Below, in pieces: positions 15,446-24,255 of a DNA stretch of 64,000 bases (the first letter of the stretch is position 1; every line of letters starts with the position of its first letter). The DNA comes from Chryseobacterium vaccae (GTDB taxonomy: Bacteria; Bacteroidota; Bacteroidia; Flavobacteriales; Weeksellaceae): positions 3,472,001 through 3,536,000 of the forward strand of contig NZ_VSWH01000001.1 in NCBI RefSeq assembly GCF_009602705.1. Direction: 5' to 3'. Below the pieces are notes generated by a model. The model was given only the letters and a program-made list of their open reading frames with translations. It was not told where the DNA came from and did no database searches. The position numbers and the translations under genes are program-made.

Positions 15446-17992
15446 TTATTTGATGTTAACTAATACCTGAATTTTTCCGGGCTCATTCTGGCTGTAATCC
15501 TGAAGTGCTTTACCGATGACCTGCCCTATTCTGACTTTTTCAGGATCAGCTTTCATCGCAGTACCGGGTTTTGATGAGGTTACCAATAAGTCTCCTCTTT
15601 TTATGGCACCACCTTCCAGACATACTTTGGTGGGGATTACTCCGATTACTCCCATTGGAACTTTACCGGAAAGGTCAGAGTCAATATGTTCTTCTGCGAG
15701 AAGTACTCCCGGTTTGGTAGCATACACTCCGGCCACAAGATCAGAATATGGCTCTGAAGACTTTTCAACTGTACGGTCAGTATTCGTTGAGATTACCAGA
15801 ATATCTCCCATTTCATATTCAGAAACAGAACCTTCTACATCAAAGGCTTCTGCAACGTCCGCTCCATTGGTTTGAGTTCCTCCGTTAAAGAATCCCCGTC
15901 CGGCTTTATTAATTCGGGCAACATTCGCATTGGCACTTTGGAAGACTGCAAGATTTCCTGAAGCACCCGTATGATTAATAAGAATTCCGGAACCTGTACC
16001 TGTAGTTGTTACATGAACTACTGGCTGGCCATTGCTGGTATTGTAATTGGCGAACCTTCCTGCTTTACCGGTTCCAAAATTAGGAACAAAGCCTGAAACA
16101 GCATTGCCGGTTCCGTCGCATGATGCCTCAATACCATCACCGTTTCCTCCGGCATTGGCAGTCATTCCATTTCCGTTTCCTTCCGTTAAGGCTAATAAAG
16201 CAGGACCATTTCCTGTTGCATTGCTGGAGTAGAATAATCCGCCGTATCCTCCGGTACCGGAAGACAGCCCGTACACACCAGCGGTACCAAAATTGGCAAA
16301 AATTGAATTTACTTCACCCTTTACAGCCGCTGAAGTCCCTGTAGTACGGTCTACTTTGAAATTTCCGGCGATTCCGTTACCTATGGTGGTCACGGTAATT
16401 ACATCACTGTTGTTGTCTTCATTGAAAATATTGAATCTTCCTGCTCTTCCCGTAGCAAAAGAAGGAACCCAGGCGTACAGAGCATTTCCGGCTCCGTCAA
16501 TATTAGTTTCTACACCATTACCGTCTTTACTGGCGTTGGCAGTAATAGCATTTCCGTTTCCGTCGTTAATAGAGACCAGCGAAGCTCCGTTTCCGGCAGG
16601 ATTGGAAGCATGAAATAATCCGGCAAACCCTCCTGTACCTGAAGAAACACCAAAAACTCCGGCAGCTCCAAAGTTTCCGAATATGGTTTTTACTTCGCCT
16701 CTTACCGCTGCTGCAACACTATTGGTATTGTCTACAAGGAATGAAGACGCATTACCAAGAGTATTATCCGGAATGTTACCATTGCCGTTGGTGATCACTT
16801 CGAAAGTATTTTGTGGGTTGGTTTGGTTAAAGTTTTCAAATTTTCCGGCACGTCCGGTACTATTATTCAGTCCTACCTGTCCGTAAACCCCGATCGCAGT
16901 TCCTGCTGTATTCGTAGCAACAAATCCACGTACTCCATATCCGCCTCCATCGTTACGGCCTACAACAGCTCCTGCAATATCACTGGTTGTTCTTCCCACT
17001 ACAGCTTCTCCGGCGCCATTGTTGTCTCCCACAACCCCAGCTGAAGTCTGGGCACTGGTCATTCCATGCATACTGAAACCACTGGCTGTTGAACTTTTAA
17101 CTCCGGCTCCGTTTCCTGTTGTGGTTACGTTTATTATCGTTCCGTTTCCTACACTGGAAGCATTAAGAACATTATTGGCGTTAGCATTATTGAAAATAGC
17201 TAGGCTTGCAGGAATTCCACTATTACTGGTGGCAGTAAGCCCTGTTCCTGTATTGCTGTTGGCATATACTCCTGTTCCGTTAGCGCTTGAATTCCCATAA
17301 ACCCCTAATCCGTTGGGAGTAACCCCATAAACTCCCCAACCGCTTCCGTTCTGGCTTCCCCAGGTACCAATTCCTAATCCTCCTGTACCATTATTGATAC
17401 CGCGGACAGCAGAAGAAAAGCCGCCGGGAGCTGTACTGTTGACAATTCCCCTTACAGCAGAAATACTTGAGGTCGTAGTATTGTTAACACCTTCAAGAGA
17501 GGTTCCGTCTCCGTCATTGGTTAATGAAAACAGTGTTGCGGCATTATTTACTGTAGCAGCATAGGGAATTGCAAAGCTACCACCTCCACCTCCAGCAGAT
17601 TTTGCATACATAGCGTAAGGAACACTTAACAGCTGGCTGGTTCCTGTGATGGTATAATTGGTTCCTCCTGCAGGATCTGTTTCTGTTTTAAGATAATAAT
17701 TTCCTGAAGGCCAGTTGATGGTTGAAAAAACTCCTGAAAGAACAGTTCCTGTCCCTATTTCAAGGCTGATAAGACCATTAATATTGGTATTTCCGGTAAG
17801 TCTTTCCGAATAAACCAGTGTTCCGGCAGGAGATCCCTCCAGTACACTTACTTTTACGGCAACATTCTGATTAGTTAAAAGCTGGCCGGAGCCGTTTCTC
17901 ATGACGGCCTGATAGCTCATTTTTTCCGGAGCCTGTGCAAGGCCCATAAATAAGCCCAGCATGATCCCCAGTGAAAGTAATATTTTTTTCAT
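15446..17992 (-). CDS. large repeat-containing fibre-like surface protein
   Basis: The 848-residue protein has a signal peptide (MKKILLSLGIMLGLFMGLAQ). An N-terminal domain common in Bacteroidota fibre-like proteins follows (KMSYQAVMRNGSGQLL, later LLSVPYAMYAK). The long central region has Gly/Asn/Thr-rich short strands (GVYG, GNGTG), including two near-identical ~127-residue tandem units beginning AAVRGEVKTIFGNFG and AAVKGEVNSIFANFG (about 16700 to 15945). The C-terminal ~130 residues form a conserved-looking domain (GADVAEAFDVEGSV, MGDILVIST, IGQVIGKAL). There is no T9SS sorting domain. The pattern suggests a trimeric, tail-fibre-like stalk. It sits 5 bases after the 160-residue T9SS gene. 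The function is probably adhesion or cell-surface display; this is inferred. Confidence 0.72.
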   Translation of the reverse strand: MKKILLSLGIMLGLFMGLAQAPEKMSYQAVMRNGSGQLLTNQNVAVKVSVLEGSPAGTLVYSERLTGNTNINGLISLEIGTGTVLSGVFSTINWPSGNYYLKTETDPAGGTNYTITGTSQLLSVPYAMYAKSAGGGGGSFAIPYAATVNNAATLFSLTNDGDGTSLEGVNNTTTSSISAVRGIVNSTAPGGFSSAVRGINNGTGGLGIGTWGSQNGSGWGVYGVTPNGLGVYGNSSANGTGVYANSNTGTGLTATSNSGIPASLAIFNNANANNVLNASSVGNGTIINVTTTGNGAGVKSSTASGFSMHGMTSAQTSAGVVGDNNGAGEAVVGRTTSDIAGAVVGRNDGGGYGVRGFVATNTAGTAIGVYGQVGLNNSTGRAGKFENFNQTNPQNTFEVITNGNGNIPDNTLGNASSFLVDNTNSVAAAVRGEVKTIFGNFGAAGVFGVSSGTGGFAGLFHASNPAGNGASLVSINDGNGNAITANASKDGNGVETNIDGAGNALYAWVPSFATGRAGRFNIFNEDNNSDVITVTTIGNGIAGNFKVDRTTGTSAAVKGEVNSIFANFGTAGVYGLSSGTGGYGGLFYSSNATGNGPALLALTEGNGNGMTANAGGNGDGIEASCDGTGNAVSGFVPNFGTGKAGRFANYNTSNGQPVVHVTTTGTGSGILINHTGASGNLAVFQSANANVARINKAGRGFFNGGTQTNGADVAEAFDVEGSVSEYEMGDILVISTNTDRTVEKSSEPYSDLVAGVYATKPGVLLAEEHIDSDLSGKVPMGVIGVIPTKVCLEGGAIKRGDLLVTSSKPGTAMKADPEKVRIGQVIGKALQDYSQNEPGKIQVLVNIK

Positions 17993-17997
17993 GGTAA

Positions 17998-18480
17998 TTA
18001 TTTTTTGATGATTTTAAATGTTTTCAAATGTTTTCCGCTCTGATTGATCCGGATGATATACATGGCGGAAGGAAGAGAAGAAAGATTAAGTTCAGATTTG
18101 ATCTGTAGAATAACGTCTTTTCTGATCAGTTTGCCCTGAGCATCAAATAGCTGATATTCTGCATTTTTGTAGTTTTCTGAAGTGAAATCAATGTACAGGT
18201 AATCCCTGAAAGGATTGGGGTAAAGTAGAATACCTTCCTGTTGTACTGTATTTTCATAAACAGAGAGCGTTGTGATTTCGTAGGCTTGCTGTACACCCTC
18301 TATGATCTGGGCACTGGAGCCTTTGTAAAGATAAGCGGTCTGTCCGATACTGTAAGAAACTGAGCCTCCGCCTCCTGATGCATCTGTTCCTGTGGCAAGA
18401 ACGGCTGACTGTGCATTTAAAAGGCTGACGGAAAGAGTAAACAGAATGAGAAAGAAGCCTTGAATAGATGTTCTTTTCAT
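17998..18480 (-). CDS. T9SS type A sorting domain protein, first gene of the fibre operon
   Basis: The 160-residue protein has a signal peptide (MKRTSIQGFFLILFTLSVSL up to NAQ). A Ser/Gly-rich N-terminal part (GGGGSVSYSIGQTAYLYKG, EGVQQAYEI), frequent in Bacteroidota proteins, leads to a sorting domain: ILLYPNPFRDYLYI, YQLFDAQGKLI, LPSAMYIIRI and the basic end KTFKIIKK. It starts the unit 18480 to 15020. The near-empty N-terminal region before the sorting domain suggests an adaptor rather than an enzyme. Confidence 0.85.
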   Translation of the reverse strand: MKRTSIQGFFLILFTLSVSLLNAQSAVLATGTDASGGGGSVSYSIGQTAYLYKGSSAQIIEGVQQAYEITTLSVYENTVQQEGILLYPNPFRDYLYIDFTSENYKNAEYQLFDAQGKLIRKDVILQIKSELNLSSLPSAMYIIRINQSGKHLKTFKIIKK

Positions 18481-18642
18481 ATGAATTGATTTTGTGGTTA
18501 TTAATAGGTTATCCCGTTTTTTTAATGAAATTTGGGATTACTAAATTACCACATATCAAAACCGGATATGGGGAAAATAGACCAACGGCAGAAAAAATCG
18601 ACCAACGCCGTTTTTGAGTAAAAATGTTGGTATTCAGATATT

Positions 18643-19350
18643 TTACTGGTCAAAGAAAGAGAGATTGTCTTTGTAGGTTCTGCCGATAGGGAGTTTTATA
18701 TTGCAGGTTAGTTCTACTTCGTGGTAGTTTTTTCCACGGATGAGGTACCGTGGGATGGCATAGCTTCTGTGTATTCTTACAAATGATGAAAAGACGTTTT
18801 TGTGAAGAAGGCTTCCTAACGAATCCAGAACACAGTGTTTTTTTTCGTAGGTGATGATACGGGTATAATCCTTCAGGGCCTCCAGGTATAAAATATCCGT
18901 TATTCTGATGTGGGAGATATTTCCGTTTTCTTTTATTCTGATGCAGTTGCCACCGAGAATGGCATCAAAACATTTACATTTTTCTTTCGTTTCAAAAAAA
19001 TCAAAAACTCTTTGCATAGAATCATGAAAGCGTTCCATTTTCAAAGGCTTGGTAAGAAAGTCCAGTGTATTGAGTTCAAACGCGCTGACTGCTGATTCGG
19101 GGTGGGAACTGATGAAAATGCAGGCGGGTATCTTATGGGCTATTTTTTTGAATTCCAGTCCACTCATTCCGTTCATAACCGTTTCGGAAATCAAAAGATC
19201 TATGGGGAATTCAAGATAAGGAATTGCTTTTTCTGCCGAATCGAAAGAAGCTATAATCTCTATGTTTTTGTATTGTCTGAGATAATGCTGAAGAACCAAT
19301 CTGTCCAGTTCATCATTATCAATGATCATACATCTGATATGGGGAGTCAT
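18643..19350 (-). CDS. LytTR-type response regulator with Glu in place of the phosphoacceptor Asp
   Basis: The start is placed at MTPHIRCMIIDNDE (22 codons inside the longest frame), typical for LytTR regulators; this gives 235 residues. The receiver domain has D11 and D13 with Asn12 between them, and the conserved Lys101 (FLTKPL). The segment that normally reads L-D-x-x-M-P-x-x-S-G is LLISETVMNGMSG, so the phosphorylated Asp is Glu56 and the following Pro is Asn. The C-terminal LytTR DNA-binding domain is intact (ITDILYLEALKDYTRIITYE, FVRIHRSYAIP). Glu can mimic phospho-Asp, so constitutive activity is possible. No histidine kinase is adjacent. It is upstream of and co-oriented with the fibre operon (163-base gap). 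Confidence 0.88.
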   Translation of the reverse strand: MTPHIRCMIIDNDELDRLVLQHYLRQYKNIEIIASFDSAEKAIPYLEFPIDLLISETVMNGMSGLEFKKIAHKIPACIFISSHPESAVSAFELNTLDFLTKPLKMERFHDSMQRVFDFFETKEKCKCFDAILGGNCIRIKENGNISHIRITDILYLEALKDYTRIITYEKKHCVLDSLGSLLHKNVFSSFVRIHRSYAIPRYLIRGKNYHEVELTCNIKLPIGRTYKDNLSFFDQ

Positions 19351-19556
19351 GAGCTGTTGGATGTTAGTTTTATATTTAAATCTGAATTTAAATGTTTTAA
19401 AATCAGAAAATTGCAATATAAAGTTAGTGTTTTTTCATAAAAAAGAAATATTATAATCTTAAATTAACATTAAAAATGCAGTTAATTAAAAATAGATTTT
19501 GTTTTTTTTCCTGAAAAATGGTAACTTGTGAAAATCACAAACATAGATAGAACTTA

Positions 19557-20780
19557 ATGCTAGAAAAGAAAGAACATAATTATGAAAAGGCGGTTTTGGT
19601 AGGTTTGGTTACCAAAGACCAGGACGAGGAAAAACTAAAAGAATATATGGACGAGCTGGAGTTCCTTGCCTACACGGCAGGAGCAACAGTTGAAAAAAGG
19701 TTCACCCAAAAATTATCACAGCCGGACTCCAAAACGTTTGTAGGGAGTGGGAAAGCACTGGAAATTAAAGACTATGTGAAAGAACATGAGATTGGAACAG
19801 TGATCTTTGATGATGAACTTTCCCCTTCACAGCTTAAAAACCTGGAAAGGGAAATGGAAGTCAAAATATTAGACCGGACCAATCTTATTCTTGATATTTT
19901 TGCGCAAAGAGCGCAAACGTCTTATGCAAGAACCCAGGTGGAGCTGGCACAGTACGAATACCTGCTTCCAAGACTGACAAGAATGTGGACCCACCTTGAA
20001 AGACAGAGGGGGGGAATCGGGATGAGAGGTCCGGGGGAAACCGAAATTGAAACAGACCGTCGTATCATCCGTGACAGGATCTCTTTGCTTAAAGAGAAAC
20101 TGAAGACCATAGACAAACAGATGGCCACCCAGCGTAACAACAGAGGAAAGATGGTGCGTGCTGCTTTGGTGGGATATACCAACGTAGGAAAATCTACGCT
20201 GATGAACGCCCTTTCAAAATCAGAAGTTTTCGCTGAAAATAAGTTATTTGCAACGTTGGATACTACCGTAAGAAAAGTGGTGATTGGAAATCTTCCGTTC
20301 CTGCTGACGGATACCGTAGGGTTTATCAGAAAGCTCCCTACTCAGCTGGTAGAATCATTTAAATCTACTTTGGATGAGGTGAGAGAATCGGATTTACTAA
20401 TTCACGTGGTAGATATCTCGCATGAAAGCTTTGAAGATCATATTACGTCAGTTAACCAGATTCTTCAGGAGATTGATGCCCACAGAAAGCCTATGATCAT
20501 GGTTTTCAATAAAATTGATGACTTCAGCTATGAGAAAAAAGATGAGGATGATCTGACACCTTCTACCCGTAAAAATATTTCATTAGAAGAGTGGAAAAAG
20601 ACCTGGATGGCTAAATCCAAATATCCAACCGTTTTCATTTCTGCTCTTACGAAAGAAAATTTCCCGGAGATGAAGAAAATGATCTATGATGAGGTAATGA
20701 AGATTCATATTTCCAGATTCCCATACAATGATTTTCTTTTCGAATATTTCGATAACGACGACGAAGAAAACAACGATTAA
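19557..20780 (+). CDS. hflX: ribosome-associated GTPase HflX
   Basis: The 407-residue protein has an N-terminal HflX domain (FVGSGKALEIKDYV, FDDELSPSQLKNLE), the family signature RTNLILDIFAQRAQT and a Gly-rich linker (RGGIGMRGPGETEIETDRR). The G domain has G1 GYTNVGKST, G3 DTVGF, G4 NKID and G5 SAL. HflX splits stalled or hibernating 70S ribosomes after stress. The start AATGCTAG at 19557 gives the normal N-terminus. Its stop codon overlaps the start of the next gene by one base, so the two are translationally linked. A weak TAACTTG-type box lies upstream. Confidence 0.96.
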   Translation: MLEKKEHNYEKAVLVGLVTKDQDEEKLKEYMDELEFLAYTAGATVEKRFTQKLSQPDSKTFVGSGKALEIKDYVKEHEIGTVIFDDELSPSQLKNLEREMEVKILDRTNLILDIFAQRAQTSYARTQVELAQYEYLLPRLTRMWTHLERQRGGIGMRGPGETEIETDRRIIRDRISLLKEKLKTIDKQMATQRNNRGKMVRAALVGYTNVGKSTLMNALSKSEVFAENKLFATLDTTVRKVVIGNLPFLLTDTVGFIRKLPTQLVESFKSTLDEVRESDLLIHVVDISHESFEDHITSVNQILQEIDAHRKPMIMVFNKIDDFSYEKKDEDDLTPSTRKNISLEEWKKTWMAKSKYPTVFISALTKENFPEMKKMIYDEVMKIHISRFPYNDFLFEYFDNDDEENND

Positions 20781-21409
20781 TGAAATATCACTTTTTCCTT
20801 TTATTCCTTCTGTTTTCGGTTTTTGGATTTAGCCAGAAATCAAAAATTGATTTAAAAAGTATTGAGAAAAACCTCAAAAATCCGGACTCTCCTTACAATT
20901 ACGAGAAGCTTATCTTTAAGTACAAAGGATTTCCAAAATCTCTGGACAGCATCGAAGCCCAGCATCTTTACTACGGAAGGAATTTTAGAAATGATAAAAT
21001 TTCGACAACAGACGACCGTTTTAAAAGCCTTGCGGATGCCTTTAAGCAGAATCATTTTGCAGATTGTATCAAGCTGGGTAAAGATTTGTATGATAAAGAC
21101 CCTACCAATCTGGACGTTCTTCTTATCCTGCTCCGTACCTATGACTCCCTGAAAGATGCCAATAACTTTGTCCATCATTTGAGCCAGCTTCGGGCACTGA
21201 CTAACGGCATCAAAGATTCCGGAGACGGAAAATCCGAAAAAACAGCTTACCTGGTCAATTCTGTAGGAGACGAATATATTCTGCTGAACATTCTGAACAT
21301 TGGAAATGGTTATACCCGAAGTTCAAAACCTGCCAAAGACGGAATGTTTGATATCTGGGAAAAAGACAGTCAAAAACTTTATATTAAAATACTTTATTTA
21401 GACTTTTAA
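20780..21409 (+). CDS. DUF4919 family secreted protein
   Basis: The 209-residue protein has a signal peptide (MKYHFFLLFLLFSVFGFSQ). The body reads KSLDSIEAQHLYYGRNF, a helical repeat-like middle (FADCIKLGKDLYDKDP) and a C-terminal beta segment DGMFDIWEKDSQKLYIKILY, which match DUF4919 of flavobacteria. The function is unknown. It starts within the hflX stop codon, and the antiporter gene follows 22 bases later, so all three probably form one transcript. Confidence 0.8.
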   Translation: MKYHFFLLFLLFSVFGFSQKSKIDLKSIEKNLKNPDSPYNYEKLIFKYKGFPKSLDSIEAQHLYYGRNFRNDKISTTDDRFKSLADAFKQNHFADCIKLGKDLYDKDPTNLDVLLILLRTYDSLKDANNFVHHLSQLRALTNGIKDSGDGKSEKTAYLVNSVGDEYILLNILNIGNGYTRSSKPAKDGMFDIWEKDSQKLYIKILYLDF

Positions 21410-21431
21410 AATTCAATAAAAAAAACACTTA

Positions 21432-22715
21432 GTGGAGTTATATTATTCATTTTCAGCATTAATAGTGCTAGCGTCCATATTTGCCTACCTGAATTACAGA
21501 TTTCTGAAACTCCCGAGTACGATCGGAATTATGGTAATTGCCATTGTGGTTTCCATTTTTCTGGTGATGTTTGGGGAAACAGTACTTCCGAGAACATTCG
21601 GACATCTCAATAAATTGATGAACAGCATTGATTTTACAGAAGTCCTGATGGGGGCCATGCTTAACTTCCTTCTCTTTGCAGGAGGAATTCACATTAATAT
21701 CAACGATCTTAAGGAACAGTTTCGTCCAGTACTGATATTTTCTACAGTAGGTGTGGTAATTTCTACATTTGTTGTAGGATTTGGAATGTTTTATCTCTTA
21801 CCGTTCGTAGGGATCAAGCTTCCTTTTATCTATTGTCTGGTATTCGGAGCCCTGATTTCTCCTACCGATCCGGTGGCTGTCCTGAGTGTTTTGAAGCAGG
21901 CTAAAGTTTCAAAATCATTAGAAACAAAAGTAGCCGGAGAATCTCTTTTCAACGACGGTATGGCTGTTGTGGTATTTACCGTAGTTATGCAGCTTGCGAT
22001 TGGAAAAGAAGTGGATCTGGGCGTTGAAAGCATAGGATTATTACTGATGAAAGAAGCCGGGGGAGGAATCCTGCTTGGGGTCCTTCTGGGATGGATAACC
22101 TCCAGGCTGATGCGTGAAGTGGATGATTATATTATTTCGGTTCTGGTAACTCTTTCTGTAGTAATGGGAGGATATCTTATCGCCAGACAGATGCATATTT
22201 CAGGACCTTTGACGATGGTTGCTGCTGGTCTGTTTATGGGGAATTTCAATGTGAGGTTCAAAATGAAGTCTGTTACTCAGGATTATCTGATTAAGTTCTG
22301 GGAACTGATTGATGAGATTCTGAACGCTGTTTTATTCCTGTTCATAGGATTTGAACTTCTGATGATCAAAGATCTTAAGCATTTTATGCTGCCTGGTCTT
22401 CTTGCTATTATCGTGGTTTTACTAGCCCGTTTTATTTCGATCTGGGGACCAACGAAATTCATGTCTTTAAGAACAAGGTTTAGTCCGCAGACTGTAAAAG
22501 TGCTTGTTTGGGGAGGAATCCGTGGAGGGGTTTCCATTGCATTGGCGATGTCTATTCCGAAGAGTGAATACAGCGAAATTATTTTAAGTATTACCTATTG
22601 TGTAGTCGTCTTTTCTATTATTGTTCAGGGACTTACCATTGCTAAAGTGGCCAATCCTAAGCAGATTGCAAAAGAAGAGGAGGAGCAGGAAAGTATTGTT
22701 CTGGAAGAGCATTAA
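21432..22715 (+). CDS. cation:proton antiporter, NhaP/CPA1 type
   Basis: The 427-residue protein has about 12 membrane segments. Diagnostic parts are FAGGIHININDL, FGALISPTDPVAVLSVLKQA (the CPA1 TDPVA motif) and GESLFNDGMAVVVFTVVM (the ND ion-binding motif), plus a late WGGIRGGVSIALAMSIP motif. It exchanges Na+ or K+ for H+ across the inner membrane. The start is a GTG at 21432; no in-frame ATG lies near it and the first helix begins immediately after. The C-terminus is a short Glu-rich cytoplasmic tail. It is probably transcribed with hflX and the DUF4919 gene. Confidence 0.92.
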   Translation: MELYYSFSALIVLASIFAYLNYRFLKLPSTIGIMVIAIVVSIFLVMFGETVLPRTFGHLNKLMNSIDFTEVLMGAMLNFLLFAGGIHININDLKEQFRPVLIFSTVGVVISTFVVGFGMFYLLPFVGIKLPFIYCLVFGALISPTDPVAVLSVLKQAKVSKSLETKVAGESLFNDGMAVVVFTVVMQLAIGKEVDLGVESIGLLLMKEAGGGILLGVLLGWITSRLMREVDDYIISVLVTLSVVMGGYLIARQMHISGPLTMVAAGLFMGNFNVRFKMKSVTQDYLIKFWELIDEILNAVLFLFIGFELLMIKDLKHFMLPGLLAIIVVLLARFISIWGPTKFMSLRTRFSPQTVKVLVWGGIRGGVSIALAMSIPKSEYSEIILSITYCVVVFSIIVQGLTIAKVANPKQIAKEEEEQESIVLEEH

Positions 22716-22756
22716 TATCATAACTTGATCTGTTCATCATAAATATCGTTTTAAAG

Positions 22757-23479
22757 ATGGCCAATAATATAATCAAAGAGATTAAGGAAGCCTTAGCTGT
22801 CTTGTCCATTCCTGAAAAAGCGGAATTCTTTCCCAGATTTTTCAAAACAGGAAAGGGAGAATACGGAGAAGGAGATCTCTTTCTTGGAGTGAAAGTTCCG
22901 GATCAAAGGTCTGTAGCGAAAGAGTATTATGATAAAATAAGCCTTGAAGAATTGAGCATACTGCTTTCATCAGAGTATCATGAGCATAGGCTTACAGCTC
23001 TCTTTATGCTGATCACCAAGTTTGAAAAAACAAAAGACATCAGAATAAAAGAAAGAATTATTACTTTTTACCTGAACCATCTTCCCCATGTCAATAACTG
23101 GGATCTGGTAGACTCAAGCTGTTATAAAATATTAGGACGGTATGCTTTTGAAAATCAAAAAGAAAATTTATTGAGAGACCTTTCAGATTCTGATGAAATG
23201 TGGCATAAAAGAATAGCCGTTGTGGGAACGATGCATTACGTTAAAAAAGGGTCGTATGAACTGACTAAAGAATTTGTCACCAAAAACCTGAAACATCCGC
23301 ATGATCTGATGCACAAAGCAAATGGCTGGCTGCTAAGGGAAATGGGGAACAAAAACGAACAGGAACTGATCTCTTACCTCAATCAATATTACAAAGAAAT
23401 GCCAAGAACCTGCCTGAGATATGCCATTGAAAAACTTGATGAAGACCTTAGACAGGATTATCTGAAAGGGAGAGTATAA
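22757..23479 (+). CDS. AlkD-like DNA alkylation repair protein
   Basis: The 240-residue all-helical protein consists of HEAT-like repeats. Recognisable parts are FKTGKGEYGEGDLFLGVKVP near the N-terminus, EHRLTALFMLITKF, NNWDLVDSSCYKILG, MWHKRIAVVGTMHYVKKG and DLMHKANGWLLREMGNK, with the final LRYAIEKLDEDLR. These fit the AlkD family, whose members excise N3- and N7-alkylated bases without base flipping. The WDLVD Asp and the RIAV and GWLLREMG segments are the usual DNA-contact region. It is a stand-alone gene 41 bases after the antiporter. Confidence 0.92.
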   Translation: MANNIIKEIKEALAVLSIPEKAEFFPRFFKTGKGEYGEGDLFLGVKVPDQRSVAKEYYDKISLEELSILLSSEYHEHRLTALFMLITKFEKTKDIRIKERIITFYLNHLPHVNNWDLVDSSCYKILGRYAFENQKENLLRDLSDSDEMWHKRIAVVGTMHYVKKGSYELTKEFVTKNLKHPHDLMHKANGWLLREMGNKNEQELISYLNQYYKEMPRTCLRYAIEKLDEDLRQDYLKGRV

Positions 23480-23544
23480 AGGCATCCCTTCAGATCATAA
23501 AAAAACCAATGGAATCCGGTATTTTACACCGATAAAAAATTAAG

Positions 23545-23552
23545 TAGTTTTG
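23545..23552 (+). promoter_or_regulatory. -7 box of the 222-residue lipoprotein gene
   Basis: TAGTTTTG fits TAnnTTTG and lies 18 bases before the ATG at 23571. It overlaps a possible TTG start, which argues for the ATG. No clear -33 TTG was seen. Confidence 0.5.
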
Positions 23553-23570
23553 TATTTTAAAAACTCAATT

Positions 23571-24239
23571 ATGAAGAACGTAATCAGGTTGTTTTTACTT
23601 TGCTTTCCTTTGATGCTGCTCACAAGCTGTTTTGATATTGTAGACAAAGCCTCCGTAAAAGCAGACGGAACAGGGGAATATACCATCATTGTGAATGCCA
23701 GCAAGAGCAAAACAAGACTGGCTTCGATCTCTAAAATGGAAACGATCAATGGGAAAAAAGTTCCGAAAAAATCTGAAATTGAAAATAAGATCAGTGAAGC
23801 GGCCAGAATTTTCAAGGCAACCCCGGGAATCAGCAATGTAAAGACTACGATGGACTTTGATAATTACATCATTAAGCTAAGCTGTAATTTTAAGAAAATT
23901 GAAAACATCAATGCCGGGCTGGAGCAGCTGAAATCAAAAAATATTCTTGGGAAAATGATTCCTACCCAGATTTACGGACAGAGCCTTGAGAAAAAATCGT
24001 TTACCAGAAATAAAGTAAACACTTTTAAAGCAGACTACGATAAAATGAGCAAGGCAGATAAAGAAGTATTCAATAATGCTAAATATACTTCTGTTTTGCA
24101 GTTTGAAAACACTATAAAATCGCAATCTAACAGTTCTTACCAGCTTTCTCCCAATAAGAAAGCCGTAAAACTTGAAGCAGATGTTTTAGACCTGATCCTT
24201 CAGAAAAAACAGATGCAAAATATTATTATCTTTCAATAA
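23571..24239 (+). CDS. lipoprotein of unknown function
   Basis: The protein has 222 residues from the ATG at 23571. A lipobox LMLLTSC is preceded by a basic start (MKNVIRLFLLCFP), so this is an inner- or outer-membrane lipoprotein. The mature part begins FDIVDKASVKADGTGEYTII, a beta-type segment, followed by a Lys-rich middle and a helical end. The family is not recognised. It is followed 16 bases later by the DUF4836-like gene and then by the 415-residue gene; the three probably act together at the envelope. Confidence 0.7.
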   Translation: MKNVIRLFLLCFPLMLLTSCFDIVDKASVKADGTGEYTIIVNASKSKTRLASISKMETINGKKVPKKSEIENKISEAARIFKATPGISNVKTTMDFDNYIIKLSCNFKKIENINAGLEQLKSKNILGKMIPTQIYGQSLEKKSFTRNKVNTFKADYDKMSKADKEVFNNAKYTSVLQFENTIKSQSNSSYQLSPNKKAVKLEADVLDLILQKKQMQNIIIFQ

Positions 24240-24255
24240 AAAGTACTTTTCAGCC

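Noticed and set aside
15945-16710. Possible CRISPR-like repeat array
   Set aside because: The repeats are ~380 bases, diverged, in frame and within a protein-coding gene; there are no short equal repeats with unique spacers.
15516-17300. Open frames antisense to the fibre gene
   Set aside because: They arise from the repetitive Gly/Asn/Thr codon use of the sense gene; none has a plausible start context or recognisable protein.
23550-23570. Upstream TTG start for the 222-residue lipoprotein
   Set aside because: It would place extra residues before the lipoprotein signal and overlaps the TAGTTTTG promoter box; the ATG at 23571 gives a clean signal peptide.
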